Assembly (NCBI GenBank): GCA_946481605.1
Contig: CAMLPA010000152.1
Span: forward strand, 1-7,528
Direction of reading: 5' to 3'
Source of the DNA: an uncultured Flavihumibacter sp.
Lineage (GTDB): Bacteria > Bacteroidota > Bacteroidia > Chitinophagales > Chitinophagaceae
Length of the DNA: 7,528 nt
Below the pieces are notes generated by a model. The model was given only the letters and a program-made list of their open reading frames with translations. It did no database searches and was not told where the DNA came from. A program made the position numbers and the translations under genes. Every line of letters starts with the position of its first letter. The first letter of the stretch is position 1. This document shows, piece by piece, positions 5,296 through 7,528 of this stretch.

Positions 5296-6864
5296 ATGAA
5301 ATATACACTCCTCCTATCAGCAGCAGGATTGCTGACAATGAATGGTTTTGCCCAAACACCGGAAGATGTACTCAGGTATTCCGGCACCAACCCCAAAGCC
5401 AGTGCGCGTATCATGGCCATCGGCGGCGCGATGGGTTCCCTGGGGGGCGATATCCACGCCACTTTCGTGAACCCGGCAGGACTTGGCCAGTATAAAACCA
5501 GTGAACTTGTATTGAGTCCGGGATTCCAGTTCCTCAGCAACAAAGGAAATTTCAGGGGCTCCGACCAATCGGCCAATAAAAACAATTTCAGTTTCGGCAC
5601 CTCCGGATTTGTTTTCGGATACGGAGACCGCTACAGCAAATGGACCAGTAAAGCCTTCTCCATTGCAGTAAACAGGACCGCTGATTTCAATAATAAATTC
5701 AGCTACCGGGGCCAGAACGATTTCAGTTCTTTCTCCGAACAATACGCGGAAGAATTTGCGAATTCCGGCCTCCCGATCGATGAAACCAACGACCGGCTTT
5801 CCCTGGGCACCAATCTTGCGCTTTACAATTACCTTATTGACACCGCCACCATCAATGGCAACCTACAGGTGGTAGGCCTGCCCTGGCGCGACGCGCTCAT
5901 CAACAATACAGGCGTATTGCTGAGCCAGCAAAAAGACGTCACCACCAAAGGAGGCGTTACGGAAATAGCCATAGGCTTCGCCGGGAACCGCAACGATAAG
6001 TTCATGATCGGGGGAAGCGTGGGTATTCCCATCATGAATTACAGCAGGACCACCTATTTCAGGGAAGCCGATGAAACGGGTAACACCAATAATAATTTCA
6101 ACTACGCCAGCTATTATGAAGAATATTCTTCCAAGGGCGTTGGGCTGAATGCGAAACTGGGTGTGATGTTTAAACCCGAAGAATACCTTCGCCTGGGCGC
6201 GGCCATCCACACCCCCACCATTTACGGAATGGATGAAACCTTCTATGGTAAAATGGTTCGGGATATAGAAAATTACCCCACCCAGATGAACATAAATGTC
6301 CCAAGCCTGGACAGCGCCGACAGCAGGACCATCTACGGCAACAGCTCCCCGGAAATTCAATATGATGTAACGACGCCCTGGAAGTTTATCGCCAGTGCTT
6401 CCTACGTGATCCGGGAAACGGAAGATACCCGCAGACAGAAAGGATTTATTACGGCAGACGTGGAATATGTTACGTATAACAGCTCACGTTTCAGGGACGG
6501 TTCTACCATCAATACGAATAACGACCAGTTCTACACCGACCTTAACGATGTAGTGAAAGATTACTACAAAGGGGTTTTCAACTTCCGTTTGGGTGGCGAA
6601 CTGAAGTTCCATACCATCATGGCGCGTGCCGGGTTCGCTTACTATGGCAATCCTTATGAAGATGAAGCGCTGAAGAATAACCGCATGTTACTGAGCGGAG
6701 GGTTAGGCTACAGAGACAACGGTATCTTCATCGACCTGACTTACGTGCACAACGTTTCTAAAGATGTGAACTTCCCCTATCGCCTCGGAGATAAACCCAA
6801 TACATTCGCCGACATTAAAGGAAATTATGGCAATGTGGCGCTGACCTTTGGCGTGAAACTCTAA
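5296..6864 (+). CDS. FadL/OmpP1-like outer-membrane beta-barrel protein
   Basis: A 522-residue protein with a Sec signal peptide (MKYTLLLSAAGLLTMNGFA, likely cleavage after A19, leaving QTPED). Residues 37-64 hold the family signature ARIMAIGGAMGSLGGD followed by HATFVNPAGLG. This fits the plug-like N-terminus of the OmpP1/FadL/TodX transport family as it appears in Bacteroidota. The rest alternates polar and hydrophobic residues, with turns rich in Asn, Asp and Gly, as expected for beta strands; the protein ends NVALTFGVKL, a plausible final strand, though the last residue is Leu rather than Phe. FadL itself imports long-chain fatty acids; the substrate here cannot be told from the sequence. 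It is preceded by the lipoprotein gene and followed by a strong terminator. The start ATG at 5296 gives the complete signal peptide. No clear promoter of its own is visible. Confidence 0.85.
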   Translation: MKYTLLLSAAGLLTMNGFAQTPEDVLRYSGTNPKASARIMAIGGAMGSLGGDIHATFVNPAGLGQYKTSELVLSPGFQFLSNKGNFRGSDQSANKNNFSFGTSGFVFGYGDRYSKWTSKAFSIAVNRTADFNNKFSYRGQNDFSSFSEQYAEEFANSGLPIDETNDRLSLGTNLALYNYLIDTATINGNLQVVGLPWRDALINNTGVLLSQQKDVTTKGGVTEIAIGFAGNRNDKFMIGGSVGIPIMNYSRTTYFREADETGNTNNNFNYASYYEEYSSKGVGLNAKLGVMFKPEEYLRLGAAIHTPTIYGMDETFYGKMVRDIENYPTQMNINVPSLDSADSRTIYGNSSPEIQYDVTTPWKFIASASYVIRETEDTRRQKGFITADVEYVTYNSSRFRDGSTINTNNDQFYTDLNDVVKDYYKGVFNFRLGGELKFHTIMARAGFAYYGNPYEDEALKNNRMLLSGGLGYRDNGIFIDLTYVHNVSKDVNFPYRLGDKPNTFADIKGNYGNVALTFGVKL

Positions 6865-6882
6865 ACGTTAATTACCTTAAAG

Positions 6883-6915
6883 AAAAAAGCAACCGTTTGG
6901 GCGGTTGCTTTTTTT
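6883..6915. terminator. Strong bidirectional intrinsic terminator after the barrel gene
   Basis: GCAACCG (6889-6895) pairs with CGGTTGC (6902-6908) around a 6-base loop. It is flanked by six A (6883-6888) and seven T (6909-6915), so each strand has a stem followed by a T-run. The stem can extend through the A/T tracts to about 13 pairs. It lies 18 bases after the barrel stop codon and can also stop transcription coming from the right on the minus strand. Confidence 0.92.
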
Positions 6916-6921
6916 ATGCTT

Positions 6922-6954
6922 TCAAAAAATATCCCCGCTTACGAAAAACGGGGA
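6922..6954 (-). terminator. Minus-strand intrinsic terminator-like hairpin
   Basis: TCCCCG (6932-6937) pairs with CGGGGA (6949-6954) around an 11-base loop. Read on the minus strand, the hairpin is followed by TATTTTTTG, a good T-tract (complement of 6923-6931). The orientation fits the end of a leftward transcript, such as that of the GH1 gene, but it lies more than 220 bases beyond that stop codon. It may instead belong to a lost or unseen minus-strand gene. Confidence 0.55.
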
Positions 6955-7177
6955 CAAACCCTTTAGATGCTTAGATGCTCAGAGTACGGGTAATGATCTC
7001 TTCAACGGAATTGGATTTAAAAAAGTTTTTTACAGAAAATCAGACCTTTCGGCTTTTCTAAAGATTGTTGGATTTCTTACAGTGTAAATTTCGCCACAAT
7101 GAATTGAAAGTAAAAGCTTTTGGCTTGTTTTTTCCACACAATAACTGTAATCATTACACCTGTTTAAGGGGTAACAC

Positions 7178-7528
7178 TTATCCGGCACCGCCAAGAAAGC
7201 TTCTGAACCAATAACCGGAGTTCTTAATGGTCCTGAGTTGTGTTTTAAAATCCACATGTACCAATCCAAAACGGGCCTGATAGCCCTCTGCCCATTCGAA
7301 GTTGTCCATCAAACTCCACGCAAGATATCCCTTCACGTTTACGCCTTCCTTCTTTGCGCGCAGCATCGCCTGGATGTATTGCTGAAAATAACTGATCCTT
7401 TCTACATCGTTTACCGCGCCATCTTTCAGTTGATCATGGTAGGCAGCGCCATTCTCGGTAACAATGATTTCTTTTACCGCACCATATTTCCAGAACTTTT
7501 TCAGGATATGGTAAAACGCGTTCGGGTT
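7178..7528 (-). CDS. Partial glycoside hydrolase family 1 enzyme (beta-glucosidase type), C-terminal part
   Basis: The last 116 codons and the TAA stop are present; the start lies beyond the right edge. The visible part includes IIVTENGAA, in which the Glu (25th visible residue) is the GH1 catalytic nucleophile of the I/V-T-E-N-G motif. After it come DVERISYFQQYIQAML (a helix of the barrel), GVNVKGYLAWSLMDNFEWAEGY (with the sugar-binding Trp, Glu and Trp of the WSxxDNFEW motif) and RFGLVHVDF, then the usual RTIKNSGYWF end. These are the features of a retaining beta-glucosidase/beta-glycosidase acting on beta-linked sugars; the exact substrate and the cell location cannot be judged without the N-terminus. 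The acid/base Glu (NEP motif) is outside the window. It converges on the barrel gene. Confidence 0.95.
   Translation of the reverse strand, partial: NPNAFYHILKKFWKYGAVKEIIVTENGAAYHDQLKDGAVNDVERISYFQQYIQAMLRAKKEGVNVKGYLAWSLMDNFEWAEGYQARFGLVHVDFKTQLRTIKNSGYWFRSFLGGAG

Larger units (their letters stand above)
6865..7177. other. Intergenic region between the barrel gene and the GH1 gene
   Basis: These 313 bases contain the two terminator hairpins annotated separately, and no gene I can support. Other small structures: a tandem copy of TTAGATGC (6963-6970 and 6971-6978); the inverted repeats TTACA-G-TGTAA (7077-7087) and TGTAAT-C-ATTACA (7146-7158); and the palindrome AAAAGCTTTT (7112-7121). On the minus strand, a short open stretch ends in SVEEIITRTLSI at a TAA near 6972-6974, just before the minus-strand hairpin; it could be the remnant of a gene tail. 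Base composition is more AT-rich than in the flanking genes, as expected for non-coding DNA. Confidence 0.6.

Noticed and set aside
5317..6360. Minus-strand open frames of 126-165 codons
   Set aside because: They are antisense to the FadL-like barrel gene, which has a signal peptide and family signature over its whole length.
7146..7158. TGTAAT-C-ATTACA as a regulator binding site
   Set aside because: It lies downstream of the GH1 stop and far from any start; short AT-rich palindromes arise by chance in such DNA.
7030..7269. Minus-strand 79-codon frame near the end of the GH1 gene
   Set aside because: Its first half is a shadow of the GH1 gene in another frame, and the rest lies in AT-rich intergenic DNA without homology I can recognise.

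Overview
The window looks like chromosomal DNA of a member of the Bacteroidota, most likely from or near the Chitinophagaceae. This is inferred from the gene families present (a DUF5362-like protein, a SpoIIM/RDD/DUF4129-like membrane cluster, an archaeal-type prolyl-tRNA synthetase, and a FadL-like protein whose mature end begins QTPED), from start codons without clear Shine-Dalgarno sequences, and from AT-rich promoter-like elements of the TAnnTTTG type. No rRNA, tRNA, CRISPR array, insertion sequence or phage gene was seen.

Layout. Positions 1-446 (minus) hold the 5' part of a secreted or membrane-anchored protein, probably of the DUF4129 class. It overlaps by 8 bases the end of a SpoIIM-family membrane protein (439-1404, minus, GTG start). 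A 92-base divergent spacer separates that gene from an RDD-family membrane protein (1497-2213, plus). The RDD gene meets a small three-helix DUF5362-like membrane protein (2210-2668, minus) tail to tail, and their stop codons share the palindrome TTAA. Upstream of the DUF5362-like gene are a long AT-rich hairpin repeat (about 2701-2768) and then proS (2776-4254, minus).

A 161-base divergent spacer (4255-4415) with promoter-like elements on both strands separates proS from a plus-strand envelope pair: an Asn/Tyr/Gly-rich lipoprotein (4416-5204) and a FadL/OmpP1-like outer-membrane barrel (5296-6864), with a GC-rich hairpin between them. A strong bidirectional intrinsic terminator (6883-6915) closes this unit. 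The next 262 bases have no convincing gene but contain a second, minus-oriented terminator-like hairpin. The window ends inside the C-terminal part of a GH1 beta-glucosidase-type glycosidase (7178-7528, minus).

How the parts relate. The SpoIIM, RDD and DUF4129-like genes are a recurrent Bacteroidota membrane cluster, often followed by MoxR and DUF58 genes, whose function is poorly defined. proS is housekeeping. The lipoprotein and FadL-like protein are both exported and may work together in the outer membrane. Most of the window is ordinary. The parts most worth a second look are the orphan lipoprotein beside the barrel, the hairpin repeat after proS, and the possible gene-tail remnant before the minus-strand hairpin near 6932-6979.
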